The translations under genes were made by a program, and so were the position numbers. From positions 124,001 through 188,000 of the forward strand of contig NW_026516705.1 in the NCBI RefSeq assembly GCF_025766255.1: 64,000 nt of DNA, given 5' to 3'. The notes under the pieces were generated by a model, which was not told the origin of the DNA, made no database searches, and worked only from the letters and a program-made list of their open reading frames with translations. The stretch's first letter is position 1. Each line of letters opens with the position of its first letter. Shown in pieces: positions 12,639 to 25,725 of this stretch. The stretch is from Zychaea mexicana (lineage: Eukaryota; Mucoromycota; Mucoromycetes; Mucorales; Lichtheimiaceae).

Positions 12639-14573
12639 CTAGGCTCGTTCCTCTGCTTGCTCAAATCCGAAATAGCGACGCATGCGCTGCCCGTATACTT
12701 TGTTTATAATCAAAAGGCCACCCGAAACCCAACTGAGAGCTGCAAGGAATACAGAGAGGTAGCCAGGTCCAACAGCTTCGACCATTGGATTGGCAGCCAA
12801 TGTCCTAAATATGTCCTAGTTAGCAAAAAAGTCCCACAAGAAGTTAAAGCCAAAAAAATACTTACAATGCACAAGCTAGCACCATTCTGACCAAGTTTCC
12901 GGCAGCTGTGGCGGACGCACCAAAGCCTGGCAAAGCGTCCAAAAGGTACGCACTGGTTGCGGTCATGACCTGGTTCATGCCAAAGCACTGGATGCCAAAG
13001 CCAACGATACCTGTCCAGAAAGTCATACCGCTTTCAATGCCCCATCCAAATAGCAGCAAACCGAAAGGCATGAAAATAAAGCAGCAGGGCCAGAGATTGA
13101 CTGCAAGACGGTCTTCCACCTTGTGTAAGCCACCACGTTTTTCTCGAGCACGCAAGAGGAGTCGATCCGATAGCTTTCCGTTCAGTAAAGCGCCGAAAAA
13201 GTTTCCAACGCCAGCGCCAAGGAAAGAGAGACCTTAGAAAAGTAACATCGCTACAAGTTAGTTTGATTTTCTTTAAAGATATGTTAGGATGAATGATACA
13301 GTGATACATACCAACTTGCCATGCATTAAGACCATAGTTGCTCTCGTATAAATTTGGAATAACCGTTTCTATAGAATGATATTACGTATTGTCAAAGTAA
13401 GTAACACTGGCACCAAATCATCCTTAAGGGGTAATATTCACCTATCGCAAACATGGATCCAAAGGCGATACCTCCGACCAAGGATGAGAGGAAAATGTGG
13501 GGAAAGCGGAGCAACAAGAATGGGCGAATGGGATTAAGCGTCTGCTTCTTTTCTTGCTGTACTTGCGATGTTTGTTGAAGCTCTTTCTCATCGGGTGTGC
13601 CCATTGAAATTGTCTGCGAGCTTCTGCTATCTTCATCATTGTCGCCACCGTCTTGTTTCTGCTGTTCGTGTGAAGCCGCTGTTGTAGGAAGCGTACCGAC
13701 ATCAAATTTCTTGTCGTCGCGGAACGTTTCTGGCATGAAAAAGAAAGTGATGACGACGACCACACCTCCAAAAGCGACACAGAACCAGTATGTAGCACGC
13801 CACGTTATTGCGCTCATGATCAAAAAGCCACCAATGATAGGACCTAGAAAACGGGACAATTTGAGCTTTTTGTGACCTTGGGTGACATTTGTTAAAAGAG
13901 AGAGAGAGAGAGAGAAAGAGGTAACCTACCAATAATAGGCCCAATAATCATGCCAAGGAAGAATTTGCCATAAGCACTTCCTCGCTGTTCGACAGGATAC
14001 ATATCGGCGATCACACCACCTCCTAGAGCCTGGCCCGCACTGGCGCCACAAGCTTGCACGCATCGAAGTACGACCATGCCCCAGATATTGTTGATTACAG
14101 CGTTACCGATGGACGAGACCACAAAGATAATCATTGACACAACGAGCAAAAAGCGACGCAAATGGTAAAAGTCGGAGAAGGCGGCGTAAAACACAGGAGA
14201 GATGCCCATGAACAGCACAAAGAGCGCAGCTGTCAGCGTAGTGGCAATAGAAGGAGCATTGAGATCAGCAGTGATGTCAGGAATACCTGGAAGGAAAGAA
14301 AAGTTGTTATTTAGTAACGATGTAGTATGGCTTTGAGGGGGGGGGAAAGAGGATTCTTTTTTTTTCGTCTGTCTGCTGTTGTGTGGTACCTGGAAAATAA
14401 ATTGTGCTTGAGAAACCGGGCATTGCAGCTGACATTGCAACAATCACAATGGTGATATTTTTCAGAGACGGGCGAAGGAGTCGCGGGTCGTCGTCGACTG
14501 GTGGACGGATCAACAGCCGTGATTTGAGCAAACGCACAAACCGACTGTCTTTGTTCTTCTGGTGCTCACCCAT
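12639..14573 (-). CDS. MFS transporter, DHA1 drug/polyamine-type
   Basis: Proton-coupled membrane exporter of the major facilitator superfamily, probably plasma membrane. Exons on the minus strand: 14573-14390, 14286-13930, 13843-13442, 13368-13312, 13232-12866 and 12804-12639; 510 residues with about 12 hydrophobic helices. The N-terminal half carries LRCVQACGASAGQALGGG and the antiporter motif C in GMIIGPIIGPIIGG, which is rebuilt across an intron. A hydrophilic central loop (polar, with Q/D/E) separates the halves, as in fungal multidrug and polyamine permeases (QDR/DTR1/TPO group). MGEHQKNKDSR is the chosen start because a possible acceptor (CTCAG) sits just upstream; an extra 5' exon cannot be excluded. 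Substrate cannot be told from sequence. Confidence 0.9.
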
Positions 14574-14732
14574 TGGATGGTTAATGGCCTGCTGAGGAAA
14601 GAGGACGAGCGAGTATTTGAAGCAGATATAGTGAGGAAGAGACGTAGTAAGCCTGTATCTTTCTTGGGGCGTCCTGTGGATCTTTTTAAGAAAAAAGTGG
14701 TTGTGGTATTTTTTTTTTTGTGTGATCCGTCC

Positions 14733-14742
14733 TTTATATAAA
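14733..14742 (-). promoter_or_regulatory. Possible TATA element for the MFS gene
   Basis: TTTATATAAA, palindromic, lies about 160 bases upstream of the MFS start codon. The distance would require a long leader or an unseen 5' exon. Confidence 0.35.
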
Positions 14743-15135
14743 ATGGTTCGGTGTTCCAATATGACAGATAGGGTGCGGCAATCCGGACTAAGTACAATGC
14801 TACATAATTCATCCCTCATCACCGTGCACAAAAAAAAGCTTGAACTGTGCAAGTTTGTCTCTTTAACGTATCACATGATTTCCCAAAATAGACGATAAAC
14901 TTTAGTGACATAACAGCCTTCATGTATATATAGCAAGCACTTTTTGCTGAGAACAGATTGCAGTTGGAACCGGCACTGCATCGCATTTTTTTTTTGGCGC
15001 GAGTGTTTATGCAGCAGAAGGGCTCCTCGTTCATTCAGCATAAGCAATGTAGATCAAAGAAAATATGTACCACATGGAGAACTCGGAGTAAAGGATTCAG
15101 CCGTTCCTGGTCGGCCAACGTCCGCGCCCATCTGC

Positions 15136-15180
15136 CCGGTAATCCCGCGATTTTTGCACCAGTAAGCGGGGGATTAGCGG
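15136..15180. repeat. Imperfect inverted repeat with TAATCCC cores
   Basis: The left arm CCGGTAATCCCGC (15136-15148) faces the right arm GCGGGGGATTAGCGG (15166-15180) across a 17-base spacer. Both arms hold TAATCCC, in opposite orientation, a core bound by some homeodomain proteins. It could be an operator in the MFS upstream region or form a hairpin. Confidence 0.5.
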
Positions 15181-16951
15181 TCAGCGTTTTTATAATCAGA
15201 TTGTTTATTCTGCGACCCCCTCAAAGACGCCACAAGACAACATGAATAAACTAAGGCCGTGCCATATGATCACAATAGCAATCACCTTCAATGGTGCAGC
15301 CAACATTAGCCCTTTATCTAGTCATTTGTTGCAACTTTTACCAGATTATGTGTCCTTCGTCAGATTTAACCTTTTATTTCCATATTTGTGCAAAACATAT
15401 TTTGCTTTGCTATATACTGCCTATTTCTAAGCCAACATATTGACAACCAAAACAGTTCTAAATTTATACACTTTATATCATGATGGTGTTTGTTTCTTGT
15501 TTTGTCTATCATACTACATGTGCTGTTTACATACAAGACTACAGCGCTTTCTTACTTCCGGTTTTTGTTATGTACGCCGTTATCTCCCCGTTTCTTGTCA
15601 GCGCTGCTCTCTTGTTCTGGTTGCGGTCAGATAGATGAGCTGTGCTATAAAGTGATCCATGTCATCAATAGCACGACTACATAGAAAATCTATGGCTTAC
15701 AATTTATGGTGACTGAACTATCAGCATATGCAGTTCCCATTAAAAGCACAGCCTCAAGCAACAATTGCTGTTCATGCAGCTACTAGCTGGGCAGAAGATA
15801 CATATAAATGCCACAGTATACATTACATCGCCGTCGATGAGATCATTCTAGAGTAGCTCTCTGTACATATATACATGAGCGTGGCATGACGGGCGGAAAA
15901 GATATGTCTACAACACGGTACAACACTAGCTGGTATGTAGTATCCAAATCCAGCAGTTATCGAATGAGAGCCACATGATGATTTATATTCTGTCAACTAC
16001 GAAACGATATGTTCAATTTGTACTACTATTTTGTGATATGAGCCGCCTTGGAGAAGTCCATCGTGTTCAATCTTCTCTTTTTTCCGTGCTGCCAATAGTG
16101 GTTGAAAGACTTGTATTCAAGTAAAAGGCGGTAAATGGTATAAAGTTACATCATTCTCACAGGGGTTGGGGAAACTTTTCCATAGCATCCATAGTACATA
16201 AGGAAGGGCTGGCTTTGTACAAGTAGACTATGATAGCGATTAGATTTGGTTCAATAAGGGGAAAAGAGAAGGGGGGGGGAGTGGTTGACACGTTCTTTTA
16301 TTAGATATGAGAATTCACTTTGTATATGACGCTAAATGATGCCACGATGATGTAAGTATATATGATACCTGCTACGTGTGGCACTCAGTACATACAGTGC
16401 GTGTGTTGTGTGTCTCTCTCTGTGAGTGTTACTATTGACATGTCCGGTGGGTTATCAAGGTTTTACCACTACAAGAGAAAGCAAGCTTCCAGTAAATAAA
16501 TGTGCTGCACACAAGAAGAAGAAGATGATGATGATGATGATGAGCAGAAGAAGCAGGGTCTGCCTTGCAATCCACTCATTGTACCCTCATAAAAGCTGCA
16601 TATTTCCCCACTTGTACATAATTCGCTGCCCACAAAAGTGATATAAAATCATGCCTTTCTCCACCAAGCAACAAAGCGTGAAACACTTGCAGAAAACACA
16701 GTATTACCCCGATTCCCTCTTTTACGCTTTAGCCTACTTTTTTTTTTTCTTCTTCTTCTTTGCCTCTTTTTTACTCCCACTCACTTCCCTTCATTTTCTT
16801 TTCGGGCGCGACTCCCAACCAGCAACCTCACCATCACATTTGCTTGTCCACTTTGTGACGTATACGATAACACAAAAAAAACAGTTACATACGTTCACAC
16901 CACACGCAGCGGCAGCACAGCAGTCCATTTGTACTTTTGCATTCGGAAATT

Positions 16952-19900
16952 ATGGTGCAATATTCAGAAGCATTTCTGGTAAAGAAAAAAAAAACACGAG
17001 AAGGGGGAGGAATCTCGATGGCGGCCTTTGTGTTTGACAACTCCCTTTTTTTTTTTACCTAACCTCCATGGCCCACTTTTTTTTTCATTTCTACCGAGTA
17101 TAGACGACTCGACCCAAAGACGGGTTGGACATTGTACAAGAGCATATGAAGGCTGGAAGAACTATTGACGAAGAGTTTGCACACTATTTTAAAGAAAGGT
17201 AATAAACGAGAGGCGGGTGAGGGGTTAGTGGTTTTTGCCAGTGACGACGGAGGTGGATATAAGGGCTATGGATCGTCATTGAGAGAGAGAGAGAGAGGTA
17301 GGGGAAGGGAGGGGATTGCAATGATGATACAATGGAATCGAAAAGCTAACAATAAGTGGATGGGAAAAACAAAGGGCGTTCATTGAAGACCAGTATGCAA
17401 AAAGTCTCGTCAAAGCATCGAAAAGGCTATTCGTCATGGACAAAGGAAGCCTAGGGTAAAAAGCTCACATACATACTTTCGCTTTCTTTTCTTTCTCACA
17501 ACAAGTGTGTGTGTGTGTGTGTGTGTAACCTTTTTGCTTTGTAATCTGTTACGATGTAGCACCTTTGCTCCGGTTTGGGATCTATTGTTCAATGAATTCA
17601 CAGAAATATCAACGGCCCATGCCATGCTTAGTTTCAAGATTGCAGAAGAAATCGAAAAGCCACTGAGATCTCCCCCTTCGTCCGAGCATGGCAAAGTGAA
17701 AGCGGTATGGCACAAGTTGCAGAATAGAACAATGATCATCATTGCCTTTCAGTGCATACATTTAAATACAAACTATTTCCCCAAAAAAAGGCCGAAGCGA
17801 CGTTTCATCGCATGTCAAAAGACTATGAAGAGCACGCCAGAAAGGTAAACCCAAAGAACAATGAGACAATTCAAAAAGTTGTGTAATAACTGTCACTTGC
17901 ATTTTAGTCCAAGGATAAAGGCACTTTGTTCAAGCGAGGCAATAAGGATAGTTCAAAGCGCGGACTGGAAAATGCGGCATCGATGTGGTACAAGGATGGT
18001 CCTGCATTTCTAAAGGTAAGATATAAGAAAGAAAAAAAAACAAACGTTTGAGATGATATATGTAATGTATGGAGAAAATCTACATAATACAGCATCATCA
18101 ACAATTGGAAGAAGCACGATTACAGCGCTTGAAGTCGCTTGTCGAAAAATTCGAGCAAATACAGACGGACCAAATGTTGAAACGAATGGAGGTTTGTGGG
18201 GTGGGGGGCTAACAGTCTCCGCGCTTTCGGGTTATTTGGATGGCGATCTTATAGAGACACGTGGTGTGATTCTTAGATTGCAAATATTACCATGTCAGCG
18301 GCGACGGCTTATGATGTGCCGAATGAAATCGATGAGTTTTGCAAGACACGTGGCAGGAATCTTCAAAAGGCCACGCCAAGCAATGATTTACAAAGACCGA
18401 GTCATGGCGATCGACAAGGCAGTGGAAGTATTGTAACTTCATCTACCACCACCACCACCACAAGTTCTCCAGGAGGATCACCACGACCAGCACAAAAGAC
18501 GAGTAGAGGTATGGGTGGTTTTTGCTTATTGGAGAGGGGGAGACGAGAACGATCCGATTGAGTGATGGTATTATTTTGTGAATAGTGAAATCAGCCTTTT
18601 CCTTACGACGAAAGACACGAAACGGCTCTGCTTTGAGACTTCCTGAGTATGTTATTGCTGATAACTGTTCATTTGCATAAACTAAAGGCGTGGATTGTGT
18701 GTGGTTAGTACCAATGCCTTTGGACCCATTGATGAGGAGTCAAATGCGAATGGGGGTGCACAACATGTACAGCGACCGCCTTCTCCTTCAAACAGTAGAG
18801 GATCCTACCATGTACCACGCAGCGAAAACGAAAGGAATGTTTCGTCGCCGTCGCCACAACCACAATCACAGTCGGTCGCAAGCACACACTCTGTTGAGCA
18901 ATCATCTTTTCAAGCTCAAACAAATCAGGTACTACATACATGACTTGACGAGGTCGTCGACAGGTACTGATACCAAGATGAATTAGTCACCGTCAGTAGA
19001 TGCTGAAGGATACTCGGTTCCACCACCCGACCGATCTGAATATTCAGCAGCTTTGAATGACAACAACAGCGGATTTGATGGAGAATCTACCAGCGACTCG
19101 CAACGATTCAAGATAGATATTCACAATGATGCGATTGATACTGGTAACAAACAAGAAGCAGATGCGACATTGACACGGGTGGCATCACTTCTTCGAGATG
19201 TAAGTGACATATTGAAGCAGATAGGGTGGATGGCAAATGTCTGAAAAGTATTGACTATTTCCTATAGAAAACACCATCGGTATCTCGACGACCGCGTGGA
19301 AGACGAGAGTGAGTTTTCTAACACTATCTTTCAAAAGGGGGAGTACCCGATACTAAGACTGCACATATGATCTAGAAACATCCGAAGCATGCAGATTGAA
19401 TCTGGACTGTACAGCAATCAAGGGTCGCAAGTGTTCAAGAACGACGAGCCCATGGGGTCGTCGACAGTATCATCGACAGCCACAACACCGACACATCCTT
19501 TCCATCAAAACTCATTTGAAGTTTCGACACCCACAAGTGCATCCTCTGTGTCACACAGTCCTGCCATGTCGCATGAAAGTCCCAGCCAACTCCGATCTCT
19601 TTCTGAAACAGGAGGACAACAACCACAGATCCATGCATCGATCGTCGAACTAACCGAACGAGACCCGCAGGCGGGCAATGACGGTCCGATCCAGATCCAC
19701 GGACAAATCAAACTCGTCTACAATGGCCCACCCTCCCCACCCACCGCACCGCTTCTTGTACGACTCGGCCATCTAGGCCAAGAGGCAACATTTTCTGCCA
19801 ATCCGCAATATGTCGAACCGTACAACAACGAACCCGACATGTATGCGCTCAAGGTGGAAGCTTTTGAAGGACGACGTCGACAACCTGTACCTTGCTTCCA

Positions 19901-20357
19901 GTACCAGCTCCAGACGTCTGTGGTAGACTTGCCGATCCAACTCAAGCCTGCTTGGAAATGCACAGACGACACGACGTATCTGATCGTCAACTATACAACC
20001 AACCCGGCTCAATGTGTGCCGCCAAAGAGCCAGTTTGCTGTCTGTGTCAAATTCGATAAAGTGCCTGTCACTCATGTTCAGAGTACGCCGCAAGGAGCGT
20101 GGGATACTGGCAAAAGACAGTTAACGTGGATGACAGATGCCATTGTCACTCAGGAGGGCAGTCAGAAACAGCCACGGCTGTTGGCCAAGTTCAATACAGC
20201 TGAAAAGGGATCGCCTGTGCCGACAATACTGAAGTACTATCTCAAGGATACGCTAATGACCAACATGTCAATTGAGGCTGTGCCGGCGTCTGGATCTACG
20301 CTGCAAGTCAAACAGGTGCAAACGGTGGTTCGTTCTGATAGGATTGCGTTTGCATAA
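16952..20357 (+). CDS. SYP1: Muniscin endocytic adaptor (Syp1/FCHo): F-BAR plus mu-homology domain
   Basis: Early endocytic coat protein; the F-BAR domain bends membrane and the C-terminal mu-homology domain binds cargo and Ede1/Eps15-like partners. Exons: 16952-16978, 17104-17198, 17375-17455, 17560-17704, 17791-17844, 17908-18015, 18093-18191, 18277-18508, 18586-18646, 18688-18928, 18987-19199, 19268-19308, 19376-20357; 792 residues. F-BAR (about 1-260): MVQYSEAFL joins RPKDGLDIVQEHMKAG, then AFIEDQYAKSLVKASKRL, GTFAPVWDLLFNEF and NITMSAATAYDVPNEID. A long serine/proline/threonine-rich linker follows. The muniscin mu-homology domain is about residues 520-792 (IHGQIKLVYNG; ends VVRSDRIAFA). 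The tiny first exon was chosen because it restores the usual F-BAR opening; an ATG at 17019 leads to a stop. Confidence 0.92.
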
Positions 20358-20601
20358 AAAAATGACTAATAGCACAGCACCCCGCCATTTCCCTATTTCG
20401 TTACTATTACTATCGGTATTATTTATTGCTTATTATCTTTTGGTCCACCCCTTCCCTTTTACTTGAGCTATCTATCCATCCACATCCCAACCCTACACCG
20501 CCTAATGCCAGCAACCATTACAAAGTAATGTTGCGCTTTCTCCCCACCGTCAACCCTTTCATTGCAACATTTTTTTCTTCATATATGTACGAGTATCACT
20601 T

Positions 20602-20607
20602 AATAAA
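20602..20607 (+). terminator. Possible SYP1 poly(A) signal
   Basis: AATAAA about 245 bases after the SYP1 stop, inside the 305-base convergent region 20358-20662, which holds nothing else recognisable. Confidence 0.4.
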
Positions 20608-20662
20608 TGCACTTTTCGAGGAACTACTGTATTTTTGAAAATGTGGCTTAATTTAAATAGAA

Positions 20663-22662
20663 TCATGCAATGCATGCTGCAGAAGGGTCCATCATAGGAA
20701 TGGTATCATTGGCAAGGGTAAAGGCCTTCCAGAATGACGGGATTGGCAAATTACGCAAATGCGCAGGCGTGTTACCCATCAGATCCTTGTCTGTATGAAT
20801 ATCAAAGTGCTTGGGCACCTTGCCACCATAGCGAGTAAAGATACCGGGCTCGAACGTCTGTCGCCACACGATAGGGACAGTGGCACCTTCGGATGATCCA
20901 GGCACCAATGGGTCGGTCACATAGCAGTTCTTTCTGTCGACCAATGCATCCTCCAAGTCCAGGTTGCCCAAGCTGATGACGTTGGGGTCCAATCCGTCAG
21001 CAGCACCAAACTTGTTGTCCGAGACCACGATATGCCAGCCCCAGGGTGAGATCGGCACACTGCTGTTCCAGATAGGCGGACGGATGGTATAATTCAAACG
21101 GGCGGTGTAAAAGTCAAAGAAGGTGACGCCCTCATACAGCCAGCCATCCAATTCCTTGTCTTTGGTTGCGACCTGCTCGCCCAAAAACTTGTAGAAAAAG
21201 TTATTGTGGACCACCATGTTGCTGACCTGCATAAAGTCGGCGTGCACGGCTGCATACATCATGACTGCATTGTTGGCCAGGTAGTTGGAGACGACAAAGG
21301 CATCCACAGCCGAAGTGAATCGGGTCGCGCCACCAAAGTCACCAATCTGCCATCCGCCGAAAAAGTTCTGATAAATGTACGTTTGGTTGCTGCCCACAAT
21401 GCTGATCGCGTGGTCTTGACCATACGTGATCGTGTCAGGCAACGTGCCGTTCAGAATGTTTTCTCTGATCGTAATGTCGTTGCTAAAGTACATTTGCACG
21501 CCCGAGGCTAAAAAGCCTTGCTGGTCGTCTAGGTCTCGGCCAAGGCACTGTTGGACAAAGCGAAGCGAGGTGAGAACAGTTTGGACTTGGGGTGCAACGT
21601 GAGGATAGACATCGTCGAGGTGGCGTAGATCCATGCCAAAGATGTTGTTGGAAACAACACTGCTTTTTTGCGTTTGGAACACGACGCCAGCATCTATTAT
21701 TACAGGAGTCCATTTGCGTGATGTGATTTATTAGTTTTTCTCTCGATCAAGAAAAATATTGCTGGTAAGGATGCTTACTGGTGGTATCATTCTTGGGGAT
21801 CAATACCGTGCCACGGTGCTCAAAATCACGCAAAAAGACGTTGCCATCTATGATAATATTAGCCGTTTCCTGATTTCCAGTTGGTCATAAAGTGACATAC
21901 CGATGTAAAGATTCTCGCCGCTGTATGAGATGATGGATCCACGGCCGCCGTTCAAAAAGAGGTTACCCAGGACACTACTTTCGTCACCGTTGGTATGAGG
22001 TTCGATTTCAATATTGACGTTGTCAAAAACGATGCCCTTGATGGACCACCCTTTATTCTTGGCCGGAACTAATATGTACATGTCGCTCGTTAGGGAAAAT
22101 ATCCGCAAAGGAGGTGTAAAGTTCATCAAAAGGCTGTACCTTTAATGGTTGCTGTCAGGTTGGCTTCCTTAGGACCAGTAAGAATTGTTGGATTCTCACC
22201 AAATCCAGTAGCATGCAGTGATACGCCTGGCTTCAATTGAACGGGCTCATCGGCAGACAAGATGAATTGGCCTGTATTCAAGCAATAGGTGGAAGGAGAA
22301 GGATCAGTTTCATAGACCTTTACATGGGTGTATGTGACACTACAGCTCTCTGTACTTTATTGTACAATAGTTGATGGGACCCGATAACTGGTTTTTAAAC
22401 ATTACCAGGAAAAAGGTTTACAACGGGATCGCTACATGTGCATTATATAACAAGGGTGAGTGATTGGATAGGCAAGAATAGACCCTACGACATACCCTGA
22501 AAGTGCAGCTTCATCAATTAATCCCTGGAGTGTGGAAGCGGTGTTTTCCGTAGAGGTGTAAGCAGCTACGGCATCCTCCGAACACGCCAGATCCGCTGCT
22601 GCAGCTAGTGCGGAAGTTGCTGTGGAGAGCAGCAAGCCCACGATGACGCTTTTGAGCTTCAT
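20663..22662 (-). CDS. Secreted beta-helix-like protein, family unknown
   Basis: Exons on the minus strand: 22662-22496, 22431-22406, 22349-22140, 22068-21901, 21847-21779, 21693-20663; 556 residues. It starts with a clear signal peptide (MKLKSVIVGLLLSTATSAL, small residues before the likely cleavage). The body has many short strands with N-rich turns (VFDNVNIEI, NGGRGSIISYSGENLYIG, SNNIFGMD, ISIVGSNQTYIYQNFFGG), the pattern of a right-handed parallel beta-helix as in pectate-lyase-like folds. Several N-x-S/T sites fit secretion. There is no catalytic motif I can name, so it could be a polysaccharide-active enzyme, a wall protein or neither. It is divergent from a small membrane protein gene 289 bases away. 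Confidence 0.85.
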
Positions 22663-22715
22663 TGTTTGCTTGTATATATAACGAGGAACAGGAAGACATT
22701 GGGGCCGGTCTGCTT

Positions 22716-22724
22716 CTTATATAG
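22716..22724 (-). promoter_or_regulatory. TATA box of the secreted protein gene
   Basis: CTATATAAG on the minus strand, about 55 bases upstream of the start codon, matches the TATA consensus and spacing for a short leader. It is the clearest core-promoter element in the window. Confidence 0.5.
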
Positions 22725-22951
22725 CACACGTCCAAGACGAAAAATGCTTTCAATAACAACGACAGGCCCCAGTCTTCTCATCAATATCCCCAATATTTCC
22801 ACTGCCAGCAAAGCTACGTGAGAAATTAGCTGCATATTTTCTTTTTTGGCATTCCAGCTAACCCAGAACTTTTTTCTTTCGCACACAACAGACACAACCC
22901 ACTCTCTTTTTTTCTCTTTTATACTCACAACAACAACAACAACAACACACC

Positions 22952-23302
22952 ATGCCTGCTACTGCTCCTCCCCCTCGTTCAGCAGCTTCACAATCCACCC
23001 ATTTACTGCCAAAAGACCCGCCCACCTATGACTCGCTTTACATTGCCATGCCACAATCCTCTTCTTCATCCACATCCAGCACGTCGTCGCAGTCTGACGG
23101 ATGCTGCACCGCTGTACAACGTTTCCTGTACAGACAAGCGCCATTCCTACAACGCCTGGCCGCTGCTACGTTTGTTGCAACCACAGTCTCTACCACCGTC
23201 ATGTTGCTACTATGGCAATTGCAGAATCTGACCACTCCCGAAGACGATCGCCCTTGGTTTGACCCAGACGAAGTTTCTGACTTTATCAGTTCTTCTTCGT
23301 GA
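22952..23302 (+). CDS. Small single-pass membrane protein, unknown
   Basis: Intronless 116-residue frame. ATG context CACCATGCC is good and the leader carries a CAA repeat. The N-terminal half is proline/serine-rich (PKDPPTYDSLY resembles a PPxY adaptor-type motif), then comes a cysteine pair, a basic segment, one hydrophobic helix (LAAATFVATTVSTTVMLLLW) and an acidic tail. I do not recognise a family. A type II or tail-anchored arrangement is possible. Its codon structure and position in its own divergent promoter support a real gene, but homologues would be needed to prove it. Confidence 0.65.
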   Translation: MPATAPPPRSAASQSTHLLPKDPPTYDSLYIAMPQSSSSSTSSTSSQSDGCCTAVQRFLYRQAPFLQRLAAATFVATTVSTTVMLLLWQLQNLTTPEDDRPWFDPDEVSDFISSSS

Positions 23303-25693
23303 AAAGCAGAAAAAGCGAAAACGAGAGATAAGATACCCAAATCCACCCACTACTACCCCTCGCACTCGCACTCACTCACTTATCGAACAATAGCCGTTAA
23401 CTTAAACCCAAACCACTCTCACCCCCTTCTCTCTATTCTGGGGTACACTCATCCAAGAGTTACTATTTGCCAACAACTAACCTATCAAACGCATCCAGCC
23501 GAAGTTTCACGACAGCAACAGTAACAACAACAACAACAACAATAACAACGACAGTAACCTTTTGTTTTCTTCTATCTCGCATTCTGTACATATTGGCATC
23601 TTTTTTTTTTCCTCTTCCTGTTTCAATAAAAAAAAAGCATTTTCGATACCATCAAGCCGTTGTCTTGGGCAATGATAAATGACATAGTCTACTGCTACAC
23701 TATTGCTGCTGCTCTTGTCTATCATGTTTAGATCCCACCCCCCACCCACCACCCCCGCGCGACCTATATTAATCATCCTCCTCCTCCTCCGCCCTTTCCC
23801 CCCCCCCCCGCAGAACAAGAGAGAACAAAAACACTAACCCCCTTTCATTATTGTGAATCTGACGGGTCCATTCGAAAAGCAGGGTGTTCAATGAAATAAT
23901 GTGACATACGAAAAGAGTGGAAAGAAAGCAGTTTACTATGTTTTTGCGAAAATAAAGGCAGAGTACCATCGTATCAATCCAGCGCATATTTGCCAGGACT
24001 TTGCTATTCGAACAACGAAATTGTCAGCTTATCGATTTGAGCAGCCAAGTTAGACAAGCATCATTTTGCTTAGACACGCCATGAAGGGACTGTTGTGCTT
24101 TAAAGGGGTGGGGGTGGGGAGAGATACCTCTATTATTCAGCTGGTGGTCTGCACTTGCTAATAGCTCTTCTTCTTCTTCTTCTTCTTCACAAACAAAAGG
24201 AAAAAGGGATTGGCTGTATGATATGTTGGCATTCTTTCTTTTGTTGTTATTTGTTTACGCATTATATCAATAATGGGTGTTGAAACACGAATGCACCATT
24301 TTAGATGTTCTCATCTATTAATGCGACAAACCTAAATTGCTCTTCCATAGAGTGATTAACAAACAATGGCTTCCAGGTTCTCTCTTCTTTGTTGTGCATG
24401 CTTTGTGGTATTATGTTGTAAGTAGAAAAGATAATAGTAGGTGTATGCAACAAACCGAGTTCATGTGGTGTGCAAGGATTATCACTGCGCATATAGATCA
24501 GTATAAACTACTTCGCCCTATAATAATAGGTTCCCGCGCGCGCTATGTACAGTATGTAACAAAATGAGTACATACACTAGGAGTGATAAGTACACCAGTC
24601 TTATTGGTAGTATGCAAAAAGGGTGGGTGGAATGACTCTATTATTCATTATCGAGTCACGCGAGCAACTATAAATCATTCCTGACTTGAAGTAAGCTGCT
24701 GTTGTTGTCCAATCTCTGCTTTTGAAACCAGCTCACATTCATCGGTGGCTATGACATGCTACTATGACCTATCGCAACGTAGTTACTTCTTACTAATTTG
24801 ATGTCCGTGCACTTCTAAGTGTATGATAAGACAATTTATCGTTGTCAACACGAGTAGTGTGGTGATAGCAGTAGTAGTAGCACGAACAGATCCTCATTGA
24901 ACGACACGACAACCCCCTCTTTTAATTCCATTTTGTTGTTTGTTATATTGGTCTGACTTCATCCAGCCCCTTTTTCTTTAAAGTTTTGACGTCTTGTTTT
25001 CAAGTTGGACAGAAGAAACCCATTCGCAGCATGTGCCGCCCCCGAGAGTTTCATTTTTTAATAACTGCGTTGTGTTCAAAAGGTCCGTGCTTTTTCCACC
25101 GACAAGGTCCATGTACCTGATACCAAAGCCTATATACACATCGAATTCAAGCTATATGTATGTGTCAAGCTACTCTAGTCACATCTATAGGTGTAGAAAT
25201 TGAGAGAAAGTCGGTGAGTCCTTTAGATAATATAGAGTTCCTCCGGTCGCTGTTGTCTGCCGGTCCCTTATTATCTCGCCAAGGAAGCAAATCCTTATTT
25301 CAACAAACAAACGGATGATTTGCTAAAAGATATAACACACATATCTTGCTTCTTCGCATCTCAAACGTGGACAATGATATCAAGTATATGTGTTTATCTT
25401 TACTCAAGCACTGAGTATGAAGTTTCATAAACAAAACCATCGGGCACCATGTGCAGCGGGGCATCTATTCAGTAGCTGAGTGTGTTATTAGGCACCGCAA
25501 TGTCATCACAGTACGAAATTAAGTCGCTGGTAATGGTGAGTGACCGAATGATAATCCGGTTTTCAGCTGACAGCACTCTTTGTTAAGGATGGATCAGCCA
25601 TAACAACAAAGGATTAAAGGGCTCTCCTTAATCTCTTAATAGATCGAGTTACACTTGCTTTAGTGGGCGTTTTCTCCATGTTCTCTATCCTTC

Positions 25694-25725
<32 letters not shown>

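Larger units (their letters stand above)
14574..16951. other. Divergent intergenic region, MFS / SYP1
   Basis: 2.4 kb with no convincing gene. It contains a palindromic TTTATATAAA at 14733-14742, an imperfect inverted repeat at 15136-15180, a G run at 16271-16279, and a GAA/GAT microsatellite at 16514-16556. Open frames here are short or low complexity. Confidence 0.6.

Noticed and set aside
17019..17055. ATG at 17019 as the start of the muniscin gene
   Set aside because: It runs into TAA and does not give the F-BAR opening; the exon at 16952-16978 does.
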